A stretch of 26,915 nucleotides of DNA, taken from assembly GCA_964473155.1 (NCBI GenBank), contig CAYYNT010000065.1, positions 1-26,915 of the forward strand, in the 5' to 3' direction. Below, one piece after another: positions 8,444-15,888 of the stretch (position 1 is the first letter of the stretch; the number at the start of each line of letters is the position of its first letter). The DNA comes from JAJFUG01 sp964473155. Its GTDB lineage: Bacteria > Gemmatimonadota > Glassbacteria > GWA2-58-10. The position numbers were made by a program, and so were the translations under genes. The notes below the pieces were generated by a model that saw only the letters and a list, made by a program, of their open reading frames with translations, did not search any database and was not told where the DNA came from.

Positions 8444-9382
8444 ATGGAAAACGGAGTAACCGCAGCCTGGGTGAAGCTTGGAATTGAGCTTGCTGCGGAG
8501 GCGGTCAGACGGGCGGGGATGCTGGGGAACGCGGCGGGCGCCCAGGTGGCCGCCCGCCGGGAGGAAAACGCTGACAGCGGCCGCTACTGGGACCCGGAGA
8601 TACTCAGGATTGATAAAGAGATCGAAGACTATTACATCGAGCAGCTCGCCGAGCGTGGAATCGACGCTGTCGTATTGAGCGAGGAAGCCGGCCGGGTGAA
8701 AGTTGAGCCACGCTGCGCTCCGGAAGTCGAGTATGACCGCCCGGTTTATTTTATCAGCGATCCGTTCGACGGCAGCATCCTTTACAAGCGCGGGATAACG
8801 GCTTTCTGGTTCTCCGCGCTGGCGGTCTATACCCGTCCGGTGCGTCCGGAGTTGGCGGACTCGCTTGTTTCCGTTGTGGTCAACTGCAACGACCGCTCGG
8901 TGGTTTTCTCCGGCGGACGGGGCGCTTTCGAGGGCCGTCTGGATAAGGACGGCAAGCTTGTCGACTGGCACACCATAACACCCAACAGCACGGAACAGCT
9001 TGCAGACGCTTTCCTTGAAACTTACCTGATGAAACCGGTTTATATGTATCCGGCGGTCGAGAAATTCAAATTCCTTTTCCGCGACGTCAAGTTTATCCTT
9101 CCCAACGGCGGGCCCAGCGGATTCTGCGATGTAGCTTCAGGGAAAGTGGATGTCTACCTGGCATACCGCCAGCCCTTCACGGACATCTTCCCCGGGATCG
9201 CCATCGCCGAGCGCGCCGGATGCTCGGTGAGTACTTTTGAGGGTCAGCGGGTGGTGTTCGGAGAGGACCACACCCGCCGCTGCAACGTTGTCTGCTCGGC
9301 CAATCTGAAGCTGCACAGACGGTTGCTCGATACTCTGAAGGCAAACGGAATAACCGACAGCACCGGCCAGAACGATGAATGA
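8444..9382 (+). CDS. Inositol monophosphatase/FIG-superfamily-like phosphatase
   Basis: 312 residues. The metal-binding layout of the inositol monophosphatase superfamily is visible: an acidic helix end LSEEAG (78-83), the signature DPFDGS (106-111; family D-P-x-D-G-S/T), and a late GPSGFCDVASGKVDVYLA block (about 223-240). That block is followed by Asp 247, corresponding to the third metal site. Members remove phosphate from inositol phosphate, fructose-1,6-bisphosphate or 3'-phosphoadenosine phosphates using Mg2+. The usual 'WD' before the last metal ligand is replaced by TDIFPG, and the overall match is distant, so the substrate is unknown. GGAGG at 8429-8433 supports the ATG at 8444. The end overlaps the start of the beta-helix gene by 8 bases, so both proteins are probably made together, plausibly acting on the same sugar or cyclitol phosphate. 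Confidence 0.75.
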   Translation: MENGVTAAWVKLGIELAAEAVRRAGMLGNAAGAQVAARREENADSGRYWDPEILRIDKEIEDYYIEQLAERGIDAVVLSEEAGRVKVEPRCAPEVEYDRPVYFISDPFDGSILYKRGITAFWFSALAVYTRPVRPELADSLVSVVVNCNDRSVVFSGGRGAFEGRLDKDGKLVDWHTITPNSTEQLADAFLETYLMKPVYMYPAVEKFKFLFRDVKFILPNGGPSGFCDVASGKVDVYLAYRQPFTDIFPGIAIAERAGCSVSTFEGQRVVFGEDHTRRCNVVCSANLKLHRRLLDTLKANGITDSTGQNDE

Positions 9383-10073
9383 CAATCTGTTCTCCCCCGG
9401 CTATTTTTTTGATCTTGAATACTGTCCGCTGGACGGCCTGTATGATGGAGTCGGACGGGTCTGGGAGGCGCTGGAGAAGCTTCCCGCTTTGCTGGATAGA
9501 CATATTCTCCCAGGGGTGCACCCGACAGCTTCAGTCAGTCCGGGGGCGTTCATCGGCGAACGGGTGATGATCGGCGAGGGTGTGGTTGTGGAGCACGGGG
9601 CCTCGATACCAGGCCCGGCGATGATCGGCAGGGGCTGCATAGTGCGCAGCGGGGCATATATCCGTGGCGGTGTGCTGGCAGGCGAGGGATCAATCCTGGG
9701 CTATTGCTGCGAGTTCAAGAACTGTATCCTTCACAAAGGAGCCGAGGTATACCATTTCGCCTATGTGGGCGACAGCATCCTCGGCCACAGGGCGCACCTG
9801 GGCGCCGGGGTGAAGATTTCGAATGTCAAGTTGAGCGGCGGCGCCGTTTCCGTGAACGCTCCGGACGGCAGTCAGGTTGACACCGGTCTGCAGAAATTCG
9901 GCGCGGTGATAGGTGATGCGGCCGAGGTCGGGTGCAATTCGGTGCTGAATCCCGGCACGCTGCTTGGGCCGCGCTCGATAGTATATGCCGGAGCTTCCTG
10001 GCGCGGTTGCCTGGGCCCCGGAATGATCGCCAAAGTCCGGCAGACATTTGAGGTGGTGGAGCGCCGCCGCTGA
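9375..10073 (+). CDS. Left-handed beta-helix (hexapeptide-repeat) protein, GlmU C-terminal-like
   Basis: 232 residues. From about residue 45 to 215 the sequence is a run of hexapeptide repeats typical of left-handed beta-helices, such as VHPTASVSPGAFIGERVMIG, MIGRGCIVRSGAYIRGGVLA and VGDSILGHRAHLGAGVKISN. This architecture is that of the acyltransferase half of GlmU-type sugar-1-phosphate enzymes. The N-terminal nucleotidyltransferase domain of those bifunctional proteins is absent: only about 45 residues (FDLEYCPLDGLYDGVGRVWE) precede the helix. It could be a stand-alone acetyltransferase on a nucleotide sugar, or a structural or regulatory helix. The acyl donor and substrate cannot be named. 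It is co-translated with the upstream monophosphatase-like gene (8-base overlap). Confidence 0.8.
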   Translation: MNDNLFSPGYFFDLEYCPLDGLYDGVGRVWEALEKLPALLDRHILPGVHPTASVSPGAFIGERVMIGEGVVVEHGASIPGPAMIGRGCIVRSGAYIRGGVLAGEGSILGYCCEFKNCILHKGAEVYHFAYVGDSILGHRAHLGAGVKISNVKLSGGAVSVNAPDGSQVDTGLQKFGAVIGDAAEVGCNSVLNPGTLLGPRSIVYAGASWRGCLGPGMIAKVRQTFEVVERRR

Positions 10074-10250
10074 TAATAAATTCCATATGCAAGGATGAAT
10101 GTGTCTGTTGACTCTCGCTTCGGCCGGCCCTGGGGGGCCGATGGAACTCACTCGGAGGTAAATTGATATTAAGGTGCACGGCTTACTGTGCCCGTCGTTT
10201 GATAATCTGACAACCCCAGAATCCAATAATCCTACCGGAAAAGAACTAAA

Positions 10251-11579
10251 ATGCCAAGATCACCGCTGCCCCGGAACATCCGTCACCCGGAATTCGAATG
10301 CATGGAACGCGGCGCCCTTCTGCGCTTGCAGACCGAGCGTCTTAAAAACACGGTTGCATATTGTTATGAACGGGTCCCGTTTTACCGCACCCGAATGGAT
10401 CAGGCAGGAGTCAAACCTTCCGATATCCGCACGCTCGATGATTTAAAACTGATACCTTTCACTACCAAGAACGACCTGCGGGACAACTATCCGTTCGGGA
10501 TGTTCGCCGTGCCGCAGAAAGAGCTGGTGCGAATCCATTCCTCGAGCGGCACGACCGGCAACCCGACCGTGGTGGGCTACACCCGCGAGGACCTCGATGT
10601 CTGGTCGGATGTGTGCGCCAGGTTCATCACCGCCGCTGGCGTGACTGCCGAGGACACTGTCCAGATAGCTTTCGGCTATGGTCTTTTCACCGGCGGTTTC
10701 GGTCTGCATTACGGCATGGAAAAAGTGGGCGCGGCAGTGATCCCTGCCTCCAGCGGCAACACCCGCCGTCAGATCAAGCTGATGAAGGATTTTGGCGCAA
10801 CGGTGCTGGTCTGCACTCCCAGCTATTCGCTCTATATCGCCGACACGATGCGGGAGATGGGCGTCGATCCGTCCGAATTGAAGCTTCGGGTCGGACTGTT
10901 CGGGGCGGAGCCGTGGAGCGACCGGATGCGGGATAGGATCGAGGAAACGCTGGACATACACGCCACGGACAATTACGGTCTCAGCGAGATAATCGGTCCG
11001 GGCGTGAGCGGCGAGTGCGTGTTCAAGGACGGGATGCATATCCAGGAGGACCATTTTCTGGCCGAACTGATCAACCCGGATACGCTGGAGACCGTAGAAC
11101 GTGATTCCGGCAGGAGCGGCGAGCTGGTTCTCACCAGCCTGACCAAGAAAGCCCTGCCCATGCTGCGCTACCGCACCAAGGACCTGACCCGTCTGACCGG
11201 CAAGCCCTGCGCCTGCGGCCGGACCACGGCGCGGATGGAAAAGACCTCCGGGCGCACGGATGACATGCTGATAATCCGTGGCGTCAACGTGTTCCCCAGC
11301 CAGATCGAGAGTGTCCTTCTGGAGGTGGAGAACGTGGAGCCGCACTACCAGATAATAGTTGAAAACCAGAACAACCTCGACCGCCTGGAAGTACAGGTGG
11401 AGGTGAGCGAGGCCCTGTTCCACGATGAGATGCGCCGTCTGCACGAGCATCACCTTAAGCTCAAACGGGCGATGGAGTCCACCCTGGGCATCGGGCTTGA
11501 CCTCAAGCTGGTCGAGCCGAAAACCATCGCGCGAAGCGAGGGCAAGGCAAAGCGGGTGATAGACAAGAGGAGCATTTGA
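10251..11579 (+). CDS. paaK: Phenylacetate-CoA ligase
   Basis: The 442-residue product has the length and order of PaaK. Residues RVPFYRTRMDQAGV (41-54) and LKLIPFTTKNDLRDNYPFG (65-83) precede the ATP/AMP-binding P-loop SSSGTTGNPTVVGYT (97-111). Later come the adenylation motif DNYGLSE, the hinge YRTKDLTRL, and the C-terminal RTDDMLIIRGVNVFPSQIE block. The enzyme activates phenylacetate, or a related aryl acid, to the CoA thioester with ATP in the cytoplasm. In anaerobes it commonly works beside aromatic amino-acid transamination and 2-oxoacid:ferredoxin oxidoreductases. Here its TGA overlaps the ATG of an aminotransferase by one base, which fits that use. No oxidoreductase or ring-degrading genes are in the window, so the physiological direction is uncertain. 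The ribosome site before the ATG is weak (GGAAAAG). Confidence 0.92.
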   Translation: MPRSPLPRNIRHPEFECMERGALLRLQTERLKNTVAYCYERVPFYRTRMDQAGVKPSDIRTLDDLKLIPFTTKNDLRDNYPFGMFAVPQKELVRIHSSSGTTGNPTVVGYTREDLDVWSDVCARFITAAGVTAEDTVQIAFGYGLFTGGFGLHYGMEKVGAAVIPASSGNTRRQIKLMKDFGATVLVCTPSYSLYIADTMREMGVDPSELKLRVGLFGAEPWSDRMRDRIEETLDIHATDNYGLSEIIGPGVSGECVFKDGMHIQEDHFLAELINPDTLETVERDSGRSGELVLTSLTKKALPMLRYRTKDLTRLTGKPCACGRTTARMEKTSGRTDDMLIIRGVNVFPSQIESVLLEVENVEPHYQIIVENQNNLDRLEVQVEVSEALFHDEMRRLHEHHLKLKRAMESTLGIGLDLKLVEPKTIARSEGKAKRVIDKRSI

Positions 11580-12784
11580 TGGACTTGACAAGTCTTTTCA
11601 GCCAGGCCGGGGGACGGCTCAAGAGCAGCAAGATACGCGAGCTGATGAAGCTGATGGGTCAGCCGGGAATCATTTCGATGGCCGGGGGAAGCCCGGACGC
11701 CGCGCATTTTCCGTACGAGGAAATCAACGCGATAACCGCGGCCTGGGATGCGCGCAAACGCGCCATGGCCCTTCAATACGGGGCCACCGGCGGTTACGGC
11801 CCGCTGATCGAGCAGATAAAGGCCTATGTGTCGCTGGGCGGAGTGGACCTGAACGGTCAGGCCGTGCTGCCCACCACCGGAGCGCAGCAGTCGCTCCAGT
11901 TGCTGACCCGCATTCTCACCGATCCCGGCGACATCGTGCTGGTCGAGATACCGGCGTTTATCGGCGCGCTGGCGGCGTTCGCCGGTTACGGTGCGGAGGC
12001 GGTTGGAATTGAGCTGGACAGCCAGGGATTGCCGTCCGAGCGCCTGGAGGAGACGATTCTGGCGTTGAGGAAAGCCGGACGGCGAATCAAGTTTCTGTAC
12101 ATCAACCCCACGTTCCAGAACCCCTCGGGTCTCAGCCTGACCCAGGAGAGGCGCGACCGTGTGTACGAGGTCTGTTCCCGTCACGATATCCTTATCGTGG
12201 AAGATGACCCGTATTACGAGCTTTATTTCCGGGGCGGGCCGCCGGATTACCGCAACCTCAAGAGCCGTGACCGGGATAACCGGGTGGTGCTGGTCAACAC
12301 TTTCAGCAAGATCCTTTCCCCGGGACTGCGTCTTGGCTGGATGACCGGCCCCGAGGCGCTTATCGCCCGCTGCGAAACAGCCAAGCAGAGCGAGGACGCC
12401 TGCTCCTGCTCGTACAGCCAGGTCGTGGCGGCGGATTACCTGGCCGCCGGGCACGTGCCGGTCTATACCCGCAAGATGCGCGCGATATATGGCGACAAGT
12501 GCCGCCTGACGCTCGAATGCCTGGAGCGCGATATGCCGCGGGGCGTGAGCTGGTCGAGGCCGGATGGCGGATTCTTTGTCTGGGTCAGCCTGCCGGAGAA
12601 CATCGACAGCGAGGACCTGCTGCGTATCTGCCTGGAGCGCAAGGTGGCCTTTGTCACCGGCGCCCCGTTCCATGCGGATGGACGCGGGCAGAACAAGCTG
12701 CGACTGGCGTTCAGCAATTCGAGCCGCGAGGAGATAACCACCGGGATCGCGCGTTTGGCCGAAGCGCTGCGCACAATGCTTTAA
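11579..12784 (+). CDS. PLP-dependent class I aminotransferase (aromatic/2-aminoadipate type)
   Basis: 401 residues in the fold-type I aminotransferase family close to LysN/ARO8-type enzymes. Visible are MAGGSPDAAHFP (34-45), the PLP-phosphate loop TTGAQQSLQLL (99-109), NPTFQNPSG (176-184), the cofactor-ring Asp in VEDDPYYEL (207-215), and the Schiff-base lysine in NTFSKILSPGLRLGW (Lys 244). These enzymes move the amino group of aromatic, branched or 2-aminoadipate donors to 2-oxoglutarate. GAGGAG at 11567-11572 supports the ATG at 11579; a TTG codon one position upstream is less likely. Start and PaaK stop overlap (TGATG), and an intrinsic terminator follows directly. Pairing with PaaK suggests it makes or uses an aryl-pyruvate. 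Substrate choice cannot be read from the sequence alone. Confidence 0.88.
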   Translation: MDLTSLFSQAGGRLKSSKIRELMKLMGQPGIISMAGGSPDAAHFPYEEINAITAAWDARKRAMALQYGATGGYGPLIEQIKAYVSLGGVDLNGQAVLPTTGAQQSLQLLTRILTDPGDIVLVEIPAFIGALAAFAGYGAEAVGIELDSQGLPSERLEETILALRKAGRRIKFLYINPTFQNPSGLSLTQERRDRVYEVCSRHDILIVEDDPYYELYFRGGPPDYRNLKSRDRDNRVVLVNTFSKILSPGLRLGWMTGPEALIARCETAKQSEDACSCSYSQVVAADYLAAGHVPVYTRKMRAIYGDKCRLTLECLERDMPRGVSWSRPDGGFFVWVSLPENIDSEDLLRICLERKVAFVTGAPFHADGRGQNKLRLAFSNSSREEITTGIARLAEALRTML

Positions 12785-12794
12785 GCTGGATTCA

Positions 12795-12824
12795 AAGGCC
12801 TCGGTGACGGGGCCTTGTTTTTTT
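12795..12824 (+). terminator. Intrinsic terminator of the paaK-aminotransferase unit
   Basis: An 8-bp stem (AAGGCCTC at 12795-12802 with GGGGCCTT at 12809-12816, one G-T pair) and 6-base loop are followed by a run of seven T at 12818-12824, eleven bases past the stop codon. It separates the aminotransferase from pta. Confidence 0.88.
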
Positions 12825-12826
12825 CG

Positions 12827-12845
12827 ATCCGGTCCTGGTCCGGAT
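12827..12845. promoter_or_regulatory. Inverted repeat in the pta upstream region
   Basis: ATCCGG (12827-12832) and CCGGAT (12840-12845) form a 6-bp inverted repeat with a 7-base spacer, between the preceding terminator and the TTG start of pta. It could be an operator or a short stem in the leader. A 6-bp repeat can arise by chance. Confidence 0.2.
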
Positions 12846-12893
12846 ATATTGAGTTTTTCTAACTGTTTCACGACTTTTGCGGAGGAGACTCCC

Positions 12894-13883
12894 TTGTCCG
12901 ACATCATCAGCCGAATAAAAGAGAAAGCCCGCAAGGCGGGCAAAACCATCGTTCTGCCGGAATCTGGCGATGAGCGCATGCTCAAGGCCGTGCCGATTAT
13001 CCTGGCCGAGGGTTTGGCAAAAATTATCCTTCTGGGAGACAAGGACACTATCCTGGCCGATGCGAAGAAGGCCGGTGCTGATGTGAGCGGGGCCGACATC
13101 ATACCAGTGGCAGGGACAGAACTGGCCGGCAGTCTGGCCGCGAAACTGTTCGAGCTGCGCAAGGCCAAGGGCATGACCGGGGAGCAGGCGGTGGAGACAC
13201 TCAAAACCCACATGTACTTTGCCGCCATGCTGGTCAAGGAAAACCTGGCTCACGGCTATGTGGCCGGGGCGCAGTGCACCACGGCCGCCACGCTCAAACC
13301 CGCGCTCCAGATAATAAAAACCCGGCCAGGAATCAGCATCGTCTCCAGTTATTTCATGATGGTGCATCCGGACACGCGCTGGGGCGCGGATGGCGTGCTG
13401 TTTTATGCCGACAGCGGACTGGTGATCGACCCGAACGTCCAGGAACTTGCCGAAATCGCAATCACCACAGCCGATACTTTCCGCACCATGATTGGAGTGG
13501 AGCCACGCGTGGCCATGCTCAGCTTCTCGACCAAGGGCAGCGCCAGCCATGCTCTCGTTGAAAAGGTAGTAAACGCCACGAATATCGTGAAAGAAAAACG
13601 TCCGGACATTATCGTGGACGGTGAGTTGCAGGGCGATGCCGCTCTGATCCCCAAAGTGGCGGCCAGCAAGGCCCCTGGCAGCCCGGTGGAGGGGCGCGCC
13701 AACGTGCTGATCTTCCCGAACCTCGACGCCGGGAATATCGCCTACAAGCTGACCCAGCGCCTGGCCGGGGCCGAGGCCTACGGCCCGTTGATCCAGGGCA
13801 TCGCCAAGCCGGTCAACGATCTGTCGCGCGGCTGCTCGGTGGATGATATAGTTTCGGTGACTGCGATAACCGCGGTAAGCTGA
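12894..13883 (+). CDS. pta: Phosphate acetyltransferase
   Basis: The 329-residue product matches the compact PTA_PTB family form. The N-terminus runs GKTIVLPESGDERMLKA (16-32). The C-terminal half contains SSYFMMVHPD, DSGLVIDPN, SFSTKGSASH, VDGELQGDAAL and FPNLDAGNIAYKL, the usual CoA/phosphate-binding stretches. It interconverts acetyl-CoA and acetyl phosphate, normally with acetate kinase (not in this window), linking fermentation or acetate uptake to ATP. The open frame extends upstream to 12804, but that part overlaps the preceding terminator. The real start is TTG at 12894, six bases after GGAGGAG (12881-12887), which gives MSDIISRIKEKARKAGK, a typical Pta N-terminus. It is a single-gene unit bounded by terminators on both sides. 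Proximity to PaaK is suggestive but they are not co-transcribed. Confidence 0.95.
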   Translation: MSDIISRIKEKARKAGKTIVLPESGDERMLKAVPIILAEGLAKIILLGDKDTILADAKKAGADVSGADIIPVAGTELAGSLAAKLFELRKAKGMTGEQAVETLKTHMYFAAMLVKENLAHGYVAGAQCTTAATLKPALQIIKTRPGISIVSSYFMMVHPDTRWGADGVLFYADSGLVIDPNVQELAEIAITTADTFRTMIGVEPRVAMLSFSTKGSASHALVEKVVNATNIVKEKRPDIIVDGELQGDAALIPKVAASKAPGSPVEGRANVLIFPNLDAGNIAYKLTQRLAGAEAYGPLIQGIAKPVNDLSRGCSVDDIVSVTAITAVS

Positions 13884-13900
13884 ATAATAAGATAAGTTCT

Positions 13901-13917
13901 GGCAGGATTATCCTGCC
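13901..13917 (+). other. Short perfect hairpin after pta
   Basis: GGCAGGA and TCCTGCC (7-bp stem, loop TTA) lie 18 bases past the pta stop, with no T-run after them. It may assist the larger hairpin just downstream in ending or protecting the pta transcript. Confidence 0.4.
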
Positions 13918-13923
13918 CCAGAT

Positions 13924-13965
13924 AAAAAGGCCGGAAGCACGCATATCTATCGTGCTTCCGGCCTT
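13924..13965. terminator. Strong hairpin between convergent pta and isomerase genes
   Basis: A 15-bp perfect stem (13927-13941 with 13951-13965) and 9-base loop sit between two convergent genes. On the minus strand the stem runs into five T (13924-13928), making a textbook intrinsic terminator for the isomerase-like gene. On the plus strand there is no T-run, but the stem could still block read-through from pta. Confidence 0.88.
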
Positions 13966-13996
13966 AAGTCTATGATGGATATTCCATACATCAGGC

Positions 13997-14758
13997 TCAG
14001 GACTCGTCAAGCATCCTGCGTATGAAAGCCGTATCTTTGCCCAACTGGGCCGGGCTGTTGTCCAGGTTGAACTCGAAGAACATGAAACCCTGCCAGCCTG
14101 CCTTTCTGAGAGTCCCGATATAACCGCGCCAGTCATTTTCCCGGTCGGCGAGGGGGCCCAGATCATCCATGCCACAAGGGTTCTGCATGTGCACCAGAGT
14201 AAGGCGCGGCATCACTTTCAGCAGGTTGTCCAGGCTCTTCTCATAACTGTCGAACGGCAGCACCTGCCAGTAGGACCAGACATTGGGATGGGCTATCGCG
14301 TTAAGCAGTTTCAGCGCGTAGTCACCGCCGTGGGTCGGGGTGTTGTTGTGGAACTCAAAGGCCACCTTGATCCCTTTGGCGGCGGCCATGTCCGCGATGG
14401 CGCGCGTTGTGGAAACGATTTTGGCGAGCTGCTCGCCGTTCAACTCGGCGGCCTCGATCCAGCCGGCCCAGACCCGGATGACTCCTGAACCCAGCGCCGC
14501 CGCGGCTTCCAGCACCGGGACGAATGCCGCGTGCTCGTGTTCGTAGACGTTGAAATAGGACCCGTAACTCGGGGTTTCCAGTCCGGTTGCCGCGCATTTT
14601 CCGGCGATCTGACGGATGCTTGCGCGGTCGAGTTCCGGCGGTACGTGGACATCGCCGCCCCATTCGACGCCATCGAGGCCGTTATCCGCGGCGATTTGAA
14701 TCACCTCGTCCACGCTCATCTTGCGGAAAGTCACACTGCAAAGACCGAGCTTTATCAA
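13997..14758 (-). CDS. TIM-barrel sugar isomerase/epimerase-like protein
   Basis: 253 residues in the xylose-isomerase-like TIM-barrel superfamily (AP-endonuclease-2 fold). The N-terminal strand is IKLGLCSVTFRKMS. GLDGVEWGGDVHVP (about 27-40) carries the first acidic position. VAFEFHNNTPTHGG, LTLVHMQNP and FMFFEFN carry the Glu/His residues that bind the divalent metal in this family. Members interconvert sugars, keto-sugars or inosose-type compounds in the cytoplasm. The substrate cannot be named from sequence. The open frame reaches 14818, but the start is best placed at TTG 14758: AAGGAGG lies six bases upstream and the protein then begins at the first barrel strand, as usual for the family. 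It is a single gene with its own promoter candidate and terminator, fitting the sugar-use theme of the window. Confidence 0.83.
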   Translation of the reverse strand: MIKLGLCSVTFRKMSVDEVIQIAADNGLDGVEWGGDVHVPPELDRASIRQIAGKCAATGLETPSYGSYFNVYEHEHAAFVPVLEAAAALGSGVIRVWAGWIEAAELNGEQLAKIVSTTRAIADMAAAKGIKVAFEFHNNTPTHGGDYALKLLNAIAHPNVWSYWQVLPFDSYEKSLDNLLKVMPRLTLVHMQNPCGMDDLGPLADRENDWRGYIGTLRKAGWQGFMFFEFNLDNSPAQLGKDTAFIRRMLDES

Positions 14759-14788
14759 AACAAGCCTCCTTGATCGTTCGCCGGTAAT

Positions 14789-14801
14789 GAATTCTGAATT
14801 C
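14789..14801. promoter_or_regulatory. Palindrome in leader of isomerase gene
   Basis: GAATTCTGAATTC is a 13-base palindrome around a central T, lying between the proposed transcription start (near 14821) and the TTG start codon of the minus-strand isomerase. It could be a regulator binding site. No experimental or comparative support is available here. Confidence 0.25.
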
Positions 14802-14827
14802 ACTTGAATGTGATGCAATCCATGTTA

Positions 14828-14857
14828 AAAATATCTGCAAACTGAAAGCTTTGTCAA
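14828..14857 (-). promoter_or_regulatory. Candidate promoter of the isomerase-like gene
   Basis: On the minus strand a consensus TTGACA (14852-14857) is followed after 17-18 bases by ATATTT/TATTTT (14828-14834). It points at the isomerase-like gene, with a leader of about 60 bases. Confidence 0.5.
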
Positions 14858-14876
14858 GGCGTGGGATTGCATGTGC

Positions 14877-14905
14877 TTGCTTCCATGGGCGACAGTCTGC
14901 ATATT
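14877..14905 (+). promoter_or_regulatory. Candidate promoter of queC
   Basis: TTGCTT (14877-14882) and CATATT (14900-14905) with a 17-base spacer lie 62 bases ahead of the queC ATG, divergent from the isomerase promoter. Both hexamers are imperfect. I looked for a preQ1 riboswitch in this leader and did not see one. Confidence 0.35.
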
Positions 14906-14967
14906 AGTCAGGTCGCATTTTACGGATGGGACAACCCTGGCGCAATTATTCCGCCTGAGAGTTAAGG

Positions 14968-15651
14968 ATGACAAAAACAGAAAATATAGCGGTGGTGTGC
15001 GCAAGCGGCGGAATGGACAGCGCGGTCTGCGCAGCCCTGGCCTGCCGTGACAGCGGCCGTGTTTATTTCCTTCACGCCGATTACGGCCAGTTGACAGAGA
15101 CAGCGGAACGGGAGCGTTTCGGACGCCTGGCCGCGCATTTCGGGGCCGCGGGCAAACTGCTGATCCGGTTGGACCATCTGCGAGAGATCGGCGGATCGAG
15201 CCTCACAGATCGCGCGATTGACGTGCCGGAGGCCGATCTGGCCAACCCTTCCATTCCCTCCACCTATGTGCCGTTCCGCAACGCCCAGATAATGTCCGCC
15301 GCGGTGGCCTGGGCCGAGGTGCTGGGCGCGGGGGCGGTTTATATCGGGGCGGTGGAGCAGGACTCCAGCGGCTACCCGGACTGCCGCCGCTCCTTTTTCG
15401 AGGCTTTTGAGCGCGCGGTGGACCTGGGCACGCGGCCCGGCACGCGTATCGATATCCGCACCCCGCTGATCGGCATGAAAAAGAGCGAGATAGTGAGGCT
15501 GGGGCTTTCTCTGGGTGTGCCGTTCGAGCTTACATGGAGCTGCTACCGCTCGGAGGGGACGGCCTGCGGGCGCTGCGACAGTTGCGCCCTTCGGCTGCGG
15601 GCGTTCCGCGAGGCCGGGGTAGAGGACCCGATACCGTATGAAAAGGTTTGA
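14968..15651 (+). CDS. queC: 7-cyano-7-deazaguanine synthase
   Basis: 227 residues. The PP-loop ATP site SGGMDS (13-18) opens the protein. IPSTYVPFRNAQ, DSSGYPDCRRSFFEAF and TPLIGMKKSEIVRLGL are characteristic QueC blocks, and the zinc-binding cysteines are intact in CYRSEGTACGRCDSCALRLR near the C-terminus. The enzyme converts 7-carboxy-7-deazaguanine and ammonia, with ATP, to preQ0. PreQ0 is the precursor of queuosine in tRNA and of 7-deazaguanine modifications in DNA or secondary metabolites. No queD, queE, queF, tgt or dpd-type genes are in the window, so the end use is open, with queuosine the default. A small cysteine-containing ORF follows 30 bases later on the same strand. The ribosome site before the ATG is poor. 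Confidence 0.95.
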   Translation: MTKTENIAVVCASGGMDSAVCAALACRDSGRVYFLHADYGQLTETAERERFGRLAAHFGAAGKLLIRLDHLREIGGSSLTDRAIDVPEADLANPSIPSTYVPFRNAQIMSAAVAWAEVLGAGAVYIGAVEQDSSGYPDCRRSFFEAFERAVDLGTRPGTRIDIRTPLIGMKKSEIVRLGLSLGVPFELTWSCYRSEGTACGRCDSCALRLRAFREAGVEDPIPYEKV

Positions 15652-15681
15652 TAACCATGCATTCTGGCAGGGAAAGCAGTC

Positions 15682-15888
15682 ATGAAAGACATTCTCAGCC
15701 CGCACAATCCAGGCGAGGTCCGGCTGGATCAGCAGCAGCGCAAGGTGGAGCGTCTGTGCCTGGATTTCGATGAGGACTGCGTGTTGGGGGATACTCCGCC
15801 GTTCGGTTCGTTCCGCCGCTGCTGGGATTATGACCGCTCCACCGGTTTCTGCCCGTTCTGCCTTCCGCGCGACCGATTTACCGCCTGA
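15682..15888 (+). CDS. Small cysteine-containing protein downstream of queC (hypothetical)
   Basis: 68 residues, not recognised. The sequence is acidic in the middle (LCLDFDEDCV) and ends with a tryptophan/cysteine-rich stretch, SFRRCWDYDRSTGFCPFCLP, containing a CPFC pair that could hold a metal or be redox active. Codon use looks coding: third positions are strongly G/C, as in neighbouring genes. It lies 30 bases after queC on the same strand, so it may be co-transcribed. Its last 61 bases overlap the 3' end of the convergent glycosyltransferase gene, whose final 20 or so residues look like an extension beyond the usual domain end. It could be a real small protein or a chance ORF kept open by GC-rich codons; I lean to real. 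Confidence 0.5.
   Translation: MKDILSPHNPGEVRLDQQQRKVERLCLDFDEDCVLGDTPPFGSFRRCWDYDRSTGFCPFCLPRDRFTA

Noticed and set aside
10125..10140. CGGCCC/GGGCCG stem-loop after the beta-helix gene
   Set aside because: Only 6 bp with a GGG-rich loop and no T-run; GC-rich DNA gives such stems by chance, so it is not called a terminator.
10443..11591. 382-codon minus-strand frame opposite paaK
   Set aside because: His/Gln/Arg-rich shadow translation of a confident PaaK gene, no ribosome site or domain.
11450..13237. 595-codon open frame on the minus strand opposite the aminotransferase and pta
   Set aside because: It runs antisense to two clearly recognised genes and across a terminator; composition matches a GC-rich shadow frame and no domain is recognisable.
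14906..14967. Possible preQ1 riboswitch ahead of queC
   Set aside because: No recognisable aptamer hairpin or A-rich tail with the class I consensus could be seen.
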